64,000 bases of DNA from Sapria himalayana (Eukaryota; Streptophyta; Magnoliopsida; Malpighiales; Rafflesiaceae): contig JAREIK010004334.1 in NCBI GenBank assembly GCA_029783825.1, positions 1 to 64,000 of the forward strand, given 5' to 3'. The stretch's first letter is position 1. Each line of letters begins with the position of its first letter. The notes below the pieces were generated by a model. It was not told the DNA's origin. It ran no database searches and was given only the letters and a program-made list of their open reading frames with translations. Below are positions 51,331 through 63,647 of this stretch, piece by piece. The position numbers and the translations under genes were made by a program.

Positions 51331-52740
51331 CACACTTCAAACTGTGCATTTAATGGTAGCAATAACAATGTTTTAGGGTTCTCACAAAAGATCTATAATG
51401 TCATAGCTTACGATGGTGTTCAAATAGAAATGAGAACAATGCTTGTAGATTGGGCTCCCATCTGCAAGCTCTTCGTGTGGGTAAAACCCCCTCTGTTGGA
51501 AGTTTCACACCATGGACACTCCAGTAGGCTTAGATAGGTAAAAGATGTGTGGACTAGATTCATCAGTGGGGGCCATAACAACGACTTTTGCTTCAGGCAA
51601 CATAATCTGATACGAGTCATGAGTGTGCAGATCAAGTGATGACATGAAGAAACTCTATGATGTATGTGTATGAATTCATCAGTGGTGACATGGAGAGTGA
51701 TTTTCGACGTGTTGTTTCATAGGTGAGTAATTTCTTGCTCGTTGCTTGGCCCTGTTTCTTTTTATTTTTGAGTTTCATAGAAAATGTTGAAAAAATTAGT
51801 ATTTCTATTTTATCTAATTTAGAAATAGCAACTTACTTTTTTTGAAGAAAAAGTCAATCATAAAAATCATACATGAGAAAATATATTTGGGTAGATGTCA
51901 CATTTGAATTACAATGCAATATTGTCGTGCTGAGCTTTATCTAGAAATTAGGAATTATGAATAGACTAGACATATTTTGGCCAATCCTATTCTTTTTCAT
52001 CATATATGTGTATAATTCAAATTGAATGTACATACTCATTGTTGTGTTGTCATATGCATTGTGAGGAGTCCCTACTTAATGCATATCTTAATAGTCTTAT
52101 CTTTAAAAATTAGAGAAATTATATCTGATGAGTCTCAAACTTGATATTTATTGTTCTTGGACAAAAATAATTGTTATTGTGTCAAGATATGATCTTCATT
52201 ATATTCATGCGATATATATTTTCATAATAATTAGTTAGTTTTGTATTCTTTCCGCACAAATATATTTTATTTTAAAATTTTTATGAGATTTAGTGAGGTG
52301 AAGTTTATGTTTTGTTGCATATTTAATAATTTTGCCTTTGCGTGCTTATGTATAGAACAGATAATGAAAATTATTATTCTAAGCCAAGAATAAAATATCA
52401 TGTATTAATTTTTATTTTGAATTATTATAGTTTTGTTAAACTTGAATTTTTTATGTCTGTTTTAATGATGCTATTTTTGAGATTTATTGCCTAGTGAGAC
52501 GAGACCTAATATTTAATGATAAATTGATGGTCAAAAAATAACCAATATGAAAAATATTGAATATTAATAATTTTATCTCCTAATTTTCTAGCTGTCTTGA
52601 TTATATGAGTCCACTAAAAAAATTAAGTTTTATTCTTATCTTTAATTTTATTGTTTAATTTTAAAATTCCAGTGTTGTTCTTAAAGAGCCTATTGCAAGA
52701 TTTTCCTAAAATGTGATATATAAAGTAAGGTGCATTTTAT
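51331..52740. other. Possible captured gene fragment in element B, unidentified
   Basis: From 51331 to 51730 the sequence is clearly richer in G and C than the surrounding sequence and looks gene-derived. A minus-strand reading over about 51650-51440 (LPEAKVVVMAPTDESSPHIF, then after a stop GFYPHEELADGSPIY) has balanced amino-acid use. An open 71-codon frame overlaps in another register. By position it parallels the captured genes in the 9266-18525 element. I cannot name the protein. From 51740 to 52740 I see only AT-rich sequence. Confidence 0.4.
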
Positions 52741-52789
52741 TTTGTATATACTTTATATAAAAACATAAATAATGTTGGGTTTTGTTTTG

Positions 52790-53480
52790 GTAGCAGCGGC
52801 GGCACCGACAGCAAAGGCTGTGGCGGCAGCACCGGCAGCACTGGCATCATCGGCCTCAATGGTAGTAGTGGTAGAGGTGGCAGTGGCGGCAGTAGTAGTG
52901 GCAGTGACGGCAGCACCGGCAGTAGGGCAGCATCGGCAGTGGCAGAAACATTGGCAGTGGCGGTAGCAGCGGTAGCGGCAGAAGCGTCGGCAGTGGAGGC
53001 AGCGGCAGCACTGGCATCGGCGGAAGCAGCATTAGCGGCAGCATGTGGAGACATCGGCGACATCGGTGGCAGCTGTGACATCAACGGCAGTGGTAGCATC
53101 AGTGGCAGCGGCAGCATCAGTAGTAGCGGTGACATCAATGGCAGCGGCGACATCAGTGGCAGCACTGGCTGTAGTGGCAGTAGGGGGTGAAACAGTGGCG
53201 GCAGCGACTGCAACAGTGGCTTGGTGGAAGCAGCGGCAGCAGGAGCGACAGCACCGGCATCGGTGGTAGTGGCGGCAGTGGCGGCATCGACGACATTAGG
53301 GGCAGCGACGACAATAGCGGCAACATTGACATCGACGACAGTAGCGGCAATAGTGACGACAGTAGCGCCAGCAGCGATAGCGACGACAATAGCGGCAGCA
53401 GCGACAGCGATGACAGTAGCGGTAGTAGTAGGGGTAGCAGCAGAGACAGCGGGAGCAGCAACAACCACAACAAATGCTGT
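52790..53480 (+). repeat. GC-rich GGC/AGC trinucleotide island 1
   Basis: An abrupt GC-rich stretch of imperfect ggcagc, ggtagt, gacatc and gcgacgac triplets stands out from its AT-rich surroundings. The triplet rhythm makes several frames open on both strands (poly-Ala, poly-Gly/Ser, poly-Pro/Leu types), including a 275-codon minus-strand frame. None resembles a real protein, and I treat them as repeat artefacts. Confidence 0.9.
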
Positions 53481-53686
53481 ATATACATACATATATAGTC
53501 GGTATATACATACGTATATAGTCGGTATATACATACATATAATACTGTAGTATTTTATGTACATATATACTGAGTATATATGTACTCAGTATATATGTAT
53601 ACATAATACTATTATTTATATGTACATATACTGCAATAATATAAGTATGAGTGAAATGCTAGTATATATGTACATATTTACTGCAG

Positions 53687-53727
<41 letters not shown>

Positions 53728-54265
53728 CATAGTTTTTTTATATTTATTTTGAATTGATTGAGTGGTTTAAAATTCTTACAGATATGGTACCGCATTATTT
53801 TCCATTCGAAGCTCATATAAGCGTAGGGATTTTTCAACATACATGATGCACCGTGATCGGACAACTTTTTCACAGTAGAAAGTTGGTGATCGGAGGAGGG
53901 AGAGAAAGCAACGTCAATGCATGGATAGATTATACGTTATGCACTGTCTCTAGATATATTGATTAATAAGATGTAAAATAATTTTGTTATATTTTTGTTT
54001 TAGTTATTTAAAATATTGTATTAGAATAAGTTATTAAATGAATTTTTTTGTTTAATTTACATTTTTAATTTATAGTTTCAGTTTTTATTCAATTTAATAT
54101 AAATATATTAAATTATTTAATTAAATTTTTGTTGAAGCTGTATTACAATCAACTTTAATTTGTGTTTGTTCATGTCTATAATAAATGTTATTATATATCT
54201 GTGAATATGTTTGCATGTCTCTGAGTTTTTGGGTAGTATTTTAGGCTATTATAGGTATGTAAAAA
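53481..54265 (+). repeat. First copy of the 3' subterminal module of element B
   Basis: The order is a GTATATAC palindrome zone (53481-53700, including (TA)n at 53688-53720), the conserved 200-bp block (53755-53960), AT-rich sequence to 54160, and a piece matching 25230-25330 of element A in reverse (54190-54265). It lacks a CACTA terminus and is followed by the second GC-rich island, so it is the inner copy of a tandem duplication with a period of about 1.5 kb. Confidence 0.82.
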
Positions 54266-54269
54266 CCTA

Positions 54270-54995
54270 TTATCAGTAACAGTAGCAGTGACATTGGTGG
54301 CAGTGATGGTAGTGACGGCAACGGAAGTGGTAGTGGCGGTAGTAGGGGTGGAGGTAGTAGCAGCGGCAGCGGCGGTAGTGGGGGTGGCGGCAGCAACGGC
54401 GGCAGCGGCGACTGCTATAGTGGCGGAGCGGCAGTGACAAGAGCCGTAACATCGGAGGCAGTGGCAGCGGCAGCTACATCGGCTGCACCGTAAGCAGCGG
54501 CAGCTACATCGGCTGCACCGTAAGCAGCGGCAGTGGCAACAACACTTGCTACACCGGAAGCAGCGGCGGTAGCGGCTGATGCAGCAGATGCACTGGAAGT
54601 AGCGGCAGCACAGGAAGCAATGACAGCACCGGAAGCAGTGGTAGAGGAGGCAGCGGCAACAGTGAAGGCGGCAGTAGCAGCGGTGGCAGCGACAGTAGCG
54701 GTAGGTGCGGCAGGGGCAGCAGCGGCAGCCTCAACATGCAGTGGTAGCACTGGTAGTGTCAGCAGCCATTGTAGCGATCAGCGGCGGCAGCGGCTAGCGG
54801 TGGTAGTAGCGACGGCAGCGGCTTGCAGTGGTAGTAGCGACGGCAGCGGTAGTAGTGGCGGCAGCTACCGCAGCAGATGCAGCGGTGGCAGAGGCGGTAG
54901 TAGAGGCAACGGTGGCCGCGGCGACAGCAGCAATGGTATTGGCAGTGACTACGGCAACGACAGAAGTGGTAGGAGTGGTAGTGGAAGTACCAGCA
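54270..54995 (+). repeat. GC-rich GGC/AGC trinucleotide island 2
   Basis: This has the same triplet vocabulary as island 1 (ggcagcggc, agtagcggc, tagtggtagtag). A short internal duplication, agcggcagctacatcggctgcaccgta, occurs twice (about 54470 and 54500). Open frames on both strands (158 codons plus, 111 codons minus) are Ala/Gly/Ser-rich artefacts. Confidence 0.9.
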
Positions 54996-55004
54996 ATATC
55001 ACCA

Positions 55005-56103
55005 AATGAGGTATATACGTACGAATATAGTCAATATATAAGTACATTTAATACTATATTATTTTATGTACGTATATACTGAGTATATTTGTACTTAGTC
55101 TATATGTACACATTATACTATTGTTTATATGTACATATACTATAGTAATATATGTACAAGTGAAATCCTTGTATATATTTATATATATACTACAGAATTA
55201 CATATGTATCAAAACATAACTTTTTTTGTTAATTTGACTAAGTTATTTAATTTTCTTACAGATATGATACCACATTGTTTCTCTTACAAAGTTTCTATAA
55301 GTGATGAGATTTTTCACTAGATATTACGTGATGTTACTCGGACAGCTTTGTCGCGGTATAAAAATAATGATTTGAGGAGTAGAGGGAGAGAAAACAATGT
55401 TAATGAATGGATATATTATACTTCATGCACTATGGGTAGATACATTGATTAATAAGATCAAATAAAATTTGTTATTTTTTTGTTTCAATTATGTAGAATA
55501 TTGAATTTACATAAAGATTTTAAATGATTTTATTTTTTGTTTATTATAAATTATTTATCATTTCAATTTTTATTAAATTTGATATAAAAATATTAAATTA
55601 TTTAATTAAAAAATTTAAAAATTTTTAAATTCTGAAATTATTTTTAAAATTAAAATGGCTAGGGAATATTCCCTTGATATATTAACAAGGAAAAAAATAT
55701 CTTGCTAAATTAGCTAGGGAATTTTCCCTAGCTAATTTAGCTAGGGACATATTAAATATAGTGATGGATTATCCGTTGCTAAATTTATTTAGCTATTGAC
55801 CATATCCATCCCTAAAATTTATAGACAACACTTTAGCGAGAGAATAATTCATCATTAATTTTGTTTAGCGATGGAATATCTCGTTTATCTTGCTAATTTA
55901 GCTATAGAATTTTTTTTTTAGCAAGTGATTTTTTCGTCGCTAGCTTTTTAGCTAGGGACACTTTCGTCGCTAAAATTTAGTAAGAAGCACTTTAGATGGG
56001 GAACCGATCCGTCAGTAATCTGTCGCTATATCCCGTTTAGGGATAGAAAATGCCCATTTTGCTATGGAATTGTCCCTAGCTATATGAGATTTTTCTTGTA
56101 GTG
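55005..56103 (+). repeat. Second copy of the 3' subterminal module and 3' terminus of element B
   Basis: The GTATATAC zone (55008-55200) and the conserved 200-bp block (55250-55450) are followed by AT-rich sequence, then dense gctaggga/tagctaattttcc motifs from 55660 to 56090, ending TTTTTCTTGTAGTG at 56103. The last 65 bases match the reverse complement of 23146-23210 almost exactly. Confidence 0.88.
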
Positions 56104-56106
56104 TTT

Positions 56107-59100
56107 GAAGTTAGCGGTACTATTCATACTTTTTAAATTACTTATTTTTAAAATTATTTATACTTTTAATTCTTTAGTTTTTGAGTGCACTCTATTTATA
56201 ACATGATACATTACATATATTTATTTATTAATTTCTTTTTATCTCATTATAATGTTTTAAATTTTATAATAGTTAATAATATTACTATGATGCTTATTTA
56301 GAATAATAGTATCAATGTTCATTTTATTATTTTGGGATAATTATTTTATCTTTTCTATTTTCCACTTAACTTAAAGTCTTTGAATTGTATTCTTTAATAA
56401 TTCAATTTTACTATTGGTATAAGTATAAAAATTTGTCGAGCATGTCACTAGGTTTTTTGAGAATTCACCACATAATGTGCCAACAAATACTATAAATTTC
56501 TTCAGTGATGTATTTTAAAACTTTCTATAAGTTTGTCACATTCTTCATCTTCTCGCGAGGTTAAAGTTTCTTAATATTTTTTTTTTCAAATTTAATTATT
56601 AACTTTTGCATTGTTGATCTGTGAGTTAACAATTTTTTTTGGTAAATTTCTATTTTTCTTAAATCTTTTTTTATAGTAGCTGATGCCATACTAGCTTATG
56701 CTAAAATTATATGATCTACAATGTGTTATATCATTATTGTTAATCTTATTATTTTGAGTTATCATGCTAAATAACTTAATTTTAATTTCAAAGTTAACCA
56801 TGTTTTTTTTAGATATTTTTGTAGGATTTATATAACTTAGTGGATGATTTTTCTAAGAATTGATCATGTTGTCTATCCTTTTTTTGTCATATCAGAGGAT
56901 AAATTAGATGCTTAGTTTTCATTAATCTCTTTTTATTCATTATCAATTTAATTTTTTTGTTTTGATAAATTTAAAACTTATGAAATCAAGCATAAAATAG
57001 ATTATTTATATTAATAATGAGGTACACTTAAGAAAATATGCTAGTGTTTTTATTGTATGTCAAGAGAATATTATTAGAAATATATTTTATCTAGATTACC
57101 TAGAATATTATATAATATTATTATGTAGGATGACTTTTATTATTTTGTTAATTATTTTTATAAATAAGTATTATCGCATTACATAATTCATATCTCATAA
57201 GGAAAAAAATAATTTTTATATATTTATACTTTATTTTTAAAAAATGATTGATATTCACTAAAAATATGAAATAAATATAATTAAAAATTATAATATTATA
57301 TAATATACATTGTGAGAATTTGTATTTTTCTTGAAAAAACATAAAGTGATTTATCTTGTATTTTATGTAGTCATATTATTTTCATATTGAAAATTTATGG
57401 ATTATAAAAAATATTCAATTAAGACAACTTTAAAACTTTTTTTATAAGATATTTTAGGATGAATCAATTATGATTACAAATTACTTAATCATATTGATAT
57501 CTTCTTTTATTTTTTTCAAATTGTATTTCTTATCAATTATTTAATCACATCATTTATCATTCATGTTGTAGGGGGTACGAATTTTGTTCAAATGTTTCTT
57601 TAAAAGTAAGAAAATAAATTGTGTCATCTCATGTCTTTCTAGGCCATTATAGTATTCAAAAAAATATAACTGCAAGTCATCATTACCACAAATTAGTAAT
57701 TGAGTGATATAATTTCTTTAAATATTCTTTTTGCCGTGGCGATCTATGTGAGGCAAAAGAGATTGTTTTCAAGTTAACTCACATTTGGGTTTTCTTAGAA
57801 ATTTTGTGGCCATTTTTTAAATGTTTTTCTTAATCTTAAATATCATTTAGCCAGAACATATAATAATATGAGTAAGTTGAGTTTGGCACTAATTATTATA
57901 GATGAAAATTCATATAAATCGTGATGATATCATATTTATTTAATATGAAATCAATCATTTGATAGTAAAAACTTTCTAACTACTAATATACTAGATAAAA
58001 ATAATGATGATATTAGAGAAAAGAATTTATGTTAAAATATTTTAATCATATATTATTATAATTTTATTTTTTATTTTGTTACTTAATTATGATTTTTTGA
58101 ACAAGTAAGAAACTAATAATATTTTTTATTTTGATGAATTAATATTATATTATATTATATTATATTATATATATATATCTCTTTGATCTTATTTTGAATT
58201 AACAATTTTTATACCTGAATGTCTCAAGAATTATGGCTTGACTTACTAAGCATTCAACTTATTATTTTATGCATTTGCCTCTATAGGTATTTAAACTTAT
58301 AGTATAAATTATATCTCATTCTTGTTTTATTTAATTAATAATTAATTTTTAATAATACATTTAATCATAATGATTTAAATAATGAAATGTATTTGGAAAA
58401 GTCTTTAAGATTTGCATTTTTATGATTTTTCTGAGTTACATATATTATTTCTATAAATATGACTTGGATGAAAGTTGTGTTATATTACTGTAGTTGATGC
58501 TATTATTATATAAATTAATGAATTGAATATTTTTATATTCAAATATTTTTTTATAAAAGTTTTGAATATCTCAATGATTTAAATATTTTTTTAGTTTTTA
58601 AGTAATATATTTAAATGAAAAATTATTTTATTTCAGCTTATGTTTATGTGATTATTTATCGATGAGTTTTCCATTGGTATCTCTACTAGATATAAAGAAA
58701 AATATGAGATTACAGTTTCTCTTATTTTTTAGGATTGATATTAAAAATGTTTTCAATATTGTAAATCTTTTATTAGGTTCTCTAAAGAAGATGTATGTTG
58801 TGGTCCTATTTATATTCACAAATATATGAAAATATGTATGGAATTGCTTTTATTCTCTTTAAATGATTCAAGATATTTTTAATTATTTGCCTATTATTAT
58901 TATTTTTGTGTTTCAATAATAATAAACCATAATATCAATTAATATTTTTGTATATTTTTCTAAATAAAATTTAAATATTAGAAAATATGTTGTTATATAC
59001 ACACTACAAATATTTATAAATAGATATCATATATTATGATAACAACACACTCTCAAATGCCCAATTGAATTACACCACTATAGTGAAAGAACTTGTATCA

Positions 59101-59600
59101 ACAATCTTTTCTTTTGGTAAGTTAATATCATATTTAGAGGGGACAAAGTCATAGTATATACTAAATATTCTATAATCAAATATATCATAAAAAATAAAGA
59201 TGTTAGGTCTAGATTGATTTGATGAATTTTCCTATTACAATAGCTTGAATTAGAGATATTAGGTAAGAAATGTACATATAAGCAAAATTAAAAATAGCTT
59301 ATCAAGACTAGAATAAAAAGATAGAAGAGTTGTTGAAGAAGATATTAGATGGATTTTTTTATTTGAACAAATTATAATATTGAATGAAAATGTAACTCCA
59401 TGGTATGTAGTATTGAATGAACCTTATCATTGCAAGTAGTACTCTGATCAAATTTTGAGGCAAAGTATTATACTTGGGAGAGTAGTAGTATCATGTAATA
59501 ATGTCACTTTTTGCTCCTACTCTTACAAATTTGTGGAACATGTTAATATTTATGTGCTTATGTATTTTTCTTCTCAAAATCAATGTTGATATTTACATAT
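56107..59600. other. Element A sequence right of the nested element, no genes seen
   Basis: These 3.5 kb are AT-rich with no frame above 64 codons and no recognisable domain on either strand. A (TATAT)n run, tattatattatattatat, lies at 58145-58178. This is 5' interior sequence of element A. Confidence 0.5.
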
Positions 59601-59624
59601 ATATGCATAAATATATATGTGCAT

Positions 59625-59852
59625 ATATATTGCCCTACACACACACACTCACATTTATCCATCCATATACATTACTATTCATTATATATCAGCCTACACA
59701 TATTTGTACTTTTGTATGTATTCACACATGTATCTACATTTTCAAAGTAGTGTGTATATACTTGTATGCATGCACATACTATTGTACACCCACACAAACA
59801 CACACATATACCTATATACATAATGTATTTTTAAAGTTACACATGAAACTAT

Positions 59853-59896
<44 letters not shown>

Positions 59897-60062
59897 AGCG
59901 CGTGTGTGTAAATGTATTTAAAATTTTTTGATTTAGAAAATTTAATTAAAATAAAATATTATATATTGTACACAATTTATAAAATATTATAAATTCTTTA
60001 TATTTATATAAAATATTTGTGTGTGTGTTTGTAATCATGTGTGTGTGTGTGTGTGTGTGTGT
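59625..60062. repeat. CA- and TG-rich microsatellite region
   Basis: CA-rich words at 59636-59820, a (TA)n to (TG)n transition at 59853-59896 and a further (TG)n at 60004-60062. Frames across it (59501-59911) are His/Thr/Ile/Cys-rich artefacts. Confidence 0.88.
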
Positions 60063-61079
60063 GAAGCATATGAATGCGTAAAATGAAATCATGAATTAAA
60101 TATATGAGCTTCTATATTATTCAAATAGTTGTTTTTTTAATATTTATATTAAAATAACTATCATTATACTTATATAAATAAATGAATTTTCCATATTTGT
60201 AAATTATTTTTTTTTTCAATTATGTTAAAAATGAAAATATAGTTCATAAATAGATAATATTGTTTTTGTTTTTCTATATAATTTTGTTTATTAAAATATT
60301 AATGACTATGATAAATTTCTACCTATTATTTATTGTTATTAATAAATTTTTAGAAACATTAATATTCAAACAAATATAATGTTGTGCATATAAATACATG
60401 CCTTAATGTTTTGTAAAAAATCAAATATTTCTTTAATTATGTTCAAACAAAATAGATTACCATATAAATATATGAGTAAATTTTTCTACGAGTAATTATT
60501 TTAATTTTTTTTATTCAAAATATATATATGACCATATAAATATAAGAATTTTTTTTTAATAATTATTTTTAAATTTATTTTCAAGTTGAATACATGACAA
60601 TGTTTTTTTTGTAATTAATAGATACATTTCAAACAGTATTTATTTATAATAAATATAACATATTGCATATTATGAGGTACAAATTTTATTTTGTAAATAA
60701 TTTTTTTTAAAGTTTTATCTTTGTAAATTGAAACTAAATCACATATTTATTTTAGAAATTTTTTATAATATTTATTACACAAACATATTATTATTTGTTT
60801 AGAAATTTACAACATGAATTTAAAATAAATGACCATTTTATTAGAAATCAATTTTAGTTAAATGATATTAAGTGAAACAAAAATACAAACCTTAAACATA
60901 TTAAATCATAATGATTTATACAAACATATAATAATACAATAAAAATACATTTAAGGTTGAAAAAATTAAATTTAAGTTCCTAAAATATATGGAAAATGAT
61001 AAAGATTAATAAAATATCCAAAAAAAACATGTATGAATGAGATGAATAATATGAATGGATATTAAGTTTCTGAAGCATG
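60063..61079. other. AT-rich sequence, nothing recognised
   Basis: About 1 kb of extreme A/T with no coding frame, tandem structure or RNA gene that I can see. Confidence 0.5.
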
Positions 61080-61440
61080 TAGTTATACATGTTGCAGATG
61101 TAGTTATATATAGTTTTTCATGTAATTATATATATTTAGACATATGGCTATGTATAGCTATTGATGTAGATAAATATAATTATATATAGTAATATGTCGA
61201 TATACGTATTGTTAACTACATTTATATATAGTTATATATATATATATATATATGTATATTAAATATATGTTGTTATATCTATATATAGTTATGTTCATGT
61301 ATACTATTTTTATAGTTATAGATATAGTAAAATACACTTATATATTTATGTGTTATTACTATTAGGATCATCATATTTACATAATTTTTTATTTAAATAT
61401 TAAATATATTGTTATATACACACTGCTGACCACAAACACC
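61080..61440. repeat. Partial copy of the TATAGTTATA repeat
   Basis: The words tagttatatatagt, tgtatattaaatatatgttgttat and ttatagttatagatatagtaaaatac match 32940-33010 and the 550-bp unit generally. Being on the 5' side of element A, it shows that the repeat belongs to A's 5' interior on both sides of the nested element. Confidence 0.75.
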
Positions 61441-62999
61441 AACACCCATTCTTTGATTAACATTTAAAATCACAAGGCTGTCGAGTGGAAAAAAAATAAA
61501 AATCATGTCGGCATACCTGATGTGCAGCATCAACATCTACACAATGAGAATGCATTATATCACACATGCATGAAGTATGTATACAAATCAATTTATAAAA
61601 GCAATCCAAGCATACCATGGTGATTAATGACGAAGAATTTTGATATAAAAAATAACAGAATCAAAACACACACTTTTCCATTAAGATAATCGATGAAGAA
61701 TTAGGGTTGAATACGTACTTCAAATCAATAAGAAATTCTCACTTATTCTTGGATTAGGTTTTGATGCATCGGTGTCGAGAGATAAAGGCAGATTGTGGAG
61801 GACTTAGGGACTTGTTAGAGTTGTCTTTTGAGTCTAGACAACAAATGACTATAAAAACATTAAATAAACAATAAATATATAAATTACAAAAGGACTCATT
61901 TTTTTATTTATTATCAAAATATTTTCAACAAAATTCATGTGCGTGTAGCAAGTACACATGAAAAACAAACACCTTACAATTTTTTATTATAAAATTAATT
62001 AAACAATAAATATATAAACAATTTCAAAAAAAAATATATGTTTAGCCCTATAACAAAAAATTTGCAAAATTCATATAATAAGACATACATGAAAAGATAA
62101 TTTGTTTTCTAGTCACTCTCCTAAGAGTTATAAAATATTTTTTATGTTAAAAATTATATAAATATATATATTTTATGATTATAAATTTTTAAGAATTCAT
62201 ATTAATTTTTATGAAGATAATCTAAAATAATTTTAAAGGCATAAAATTTCATATAATTTGATATCATTAATAATTTTTAAAATTCTAAAAATTACTTAAA
62301 GTGAGAAGATAATTAAAAAAGTTATATTTATTATTTTAATAATGATATTATTTTAAAAGCTAATAGTAAAATTATTACTCAATTATTTAATTCTTATAAA
62401 TTTTAGTATGGGCACACATCTAAGTATTTATTTTTAAATAGTAATTTAATTTTTTTTAAATTTAATAATAAAAGTAAATTTTTATTATAATTCAAGATTT
62501 TCAAATTTTTTATTAAATATTTTTTTAAAAGTTTCATATAATCATAAATTTTTTTTATACTTATTATAATATTAATATTTACTAGTTTATTCGTCAATTT
62601 AGATATTTTTGAAAATATTTTTTATTTAATTATACAATGAATTATTTTACATTTATATTAGTCGAAATTTTAATGTATGTTCATTTAATTTTTAAAATAT
62701 CTTAAAAAATTATTATATTTATAGAATTAATTATTTAATCTTACTTTAATAATAAGTTTCTAAATTAAAAATTTTAGAAAAATTTTTTGTATAATTTTTT
62801 TAAAAATTCATAATCATAAAAATAGTTATTTTAGTCCTTTTTAATATATATATTTTTTGTATTTTTATAAATTTTAAATTATTTAATTTAATATCATTTT
62901 TTATTATTTTACGAGGAGAATGTGTCTTTCAAGAATCGCTCATCTATAGACCATAACATACATTTAATAAACAAAATTAAATAAAATATTAAAACAAAT
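61441..62999 (-). other. Putative transcribed 5' leader region of element A, then AT-rich interior
   Basis: 61441-61850 is less AT-rich than its surroundings and in the sense (minus) direction looks leader-like, including a splice-donor-like gtacgtattc near 61715. It lies 5' of the transposase genes. No frame is supported. From 61860 to 62940 the sequence is A/T with a tatagatgagcg word near 62940, shared with the other 5' ends. Confidence 0.35.
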
Positions 63000-63644
63000 A
63001 ATAAATTTAAAAAAATTAAATAATTAAAGATTGGCTAGAGAAATCCCATCTCTAAATCCATAGCAATATTCTGAATGTAATTAGTAGGAAAGGTCCGTTG
63101 CTAAATCCGTCGTTATATTCTTGATTTTATTAGTTAGAGAAATTTCATTGCTAAATCCATCACTATTTTCCAGATGAAATTTGCTAGGAAAATTCCGATG
63201 CTAAATCAGTTGCTATATTCCGGATGAAATTTGCTAGAGAAATTTCATCACTAACTCCATCGCTATATTATGCATGTAATTAGCTAGGTAATTTCCATCT
63301 CTAAATCAATCATTATATTCCGAATTTAATTTTGCTAAAAAAATTATGTCGTTAAGTCCATTGCTATATTTCAGATGAAATTAGGTAGGGAAATCCTATC
63401 GCTAAATTCGTCACTATATTCCAGTTGAAATGACTAGAGAAATTCTGTCGCTAAATCCATCGCTAAATTCTCCGCTTTTCTTTGTGTGGAATTTACGTGG
63501 CTATTCTGCCGCTAATCCGTTCCAAATTTTTATTTCAATGAAAAATCAGAAATCCCTTGCTATTCCCTAGCTAATCCCTCACAATTTAGCTAGGGATTGA
63601 TCCATAGCTAAAATTCCCTAGCTAAATGAACATTCTTTGTAGTG
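63000..63644 (-). repeat. 5' terminus and subterminal repeats of element A
   Basis: Tandem units of roughly 50-60 bp (gctaaatccatcgctatattc, then gatgaaatttgctagggaaat) run from about 63030 to 63480, followed by agctaggga motifs in both orientations and the terminus CATTCTTTGTAGTG ending at 63644. Reverse complemented, the outer 100 bases match 34339-34440 closely. One base is inserted in the terminus (CACTACAAAGAA rather than CACTACAAGAA). Confidence 0.88.
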
Positions 63645-63647
63645 TTT

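Larger units (their letters stand above)
34339..56103 (+). mobile_element. CACTA element B nested in element A
   Basis: The left end, CACTACAAGAA at 34339, matches the 5' end of element A at 63644 (reverse complement) closely over about 100 bases. The right end, TTCTTGTAGTG at 56103, matches the 3' end of A at 23146 closely over 65 bases. TTT lies on both outer flanks (34336-34338 and 56104-56106). It is therefore a member of the same family as A, inserted in the opposite orientation. No TNP2 or TNPA is seen inside, so it is non-autonomous. Its 21.8 kb includes roughly 14.5 kb (about 35.6 to 50.3 kb) of later material, since the 5' interior sequence stops near 35500 and resumes near 50340. 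Confidence 0.86.
23146..63644 (-). mobile_element. Large CACTA (En/Spm) element A inserted in Copia pol
   Basis: The left terminus is CACTACAAGAA at 23146 and the right terminus is TTTGTAGTG ending at 63644. Both are flanked by TTT (23143-23145 and 63645-63647), matching the 3-bp target duplication of CACTA elements. The Copia reading on either side resumes in frame. TNP2 then TNPA read on the minus strand, so the 5' end is at 63644 and the 3' end at 23146. The 5' and 3' subterminal regions are unlike each other apart from the short terminus. The span is 40.5 kb, of which 34339-56103 is a nested element; without it A is about 18.7 kb. It was once an autonomous type but both genes are now broken. 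Confidence 0.88.

Noticed and set aside
52737..55082. Long Ala-, Gly/Ser- or Pro/Leu-rich open frames on both strands (up to 275 codons)
   Set aside because: They are explained by the GGC/AGC triplet repeat, which is open in several frames on both strands. No family resemblance beyond low complexity.
59501..59911. A 136-codon plus-strand frame with His/Thr/Ile/Cys-rich sequence
   Set aside because: It spans CA, TA and TG microsatellites, and its composition is that of the repeats.
23146..63644. Interleaved or hybrid CACTA elements pairing 23146 with 56103 and 34339 with 63644
   Set aside because: Those pairs match because they are the same kind of end (3' with 3', 5' with 5'), in opposite orientations. 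The element at 9266-18525, with one end of each type, and the Copia junction show that simple nesting is correct.
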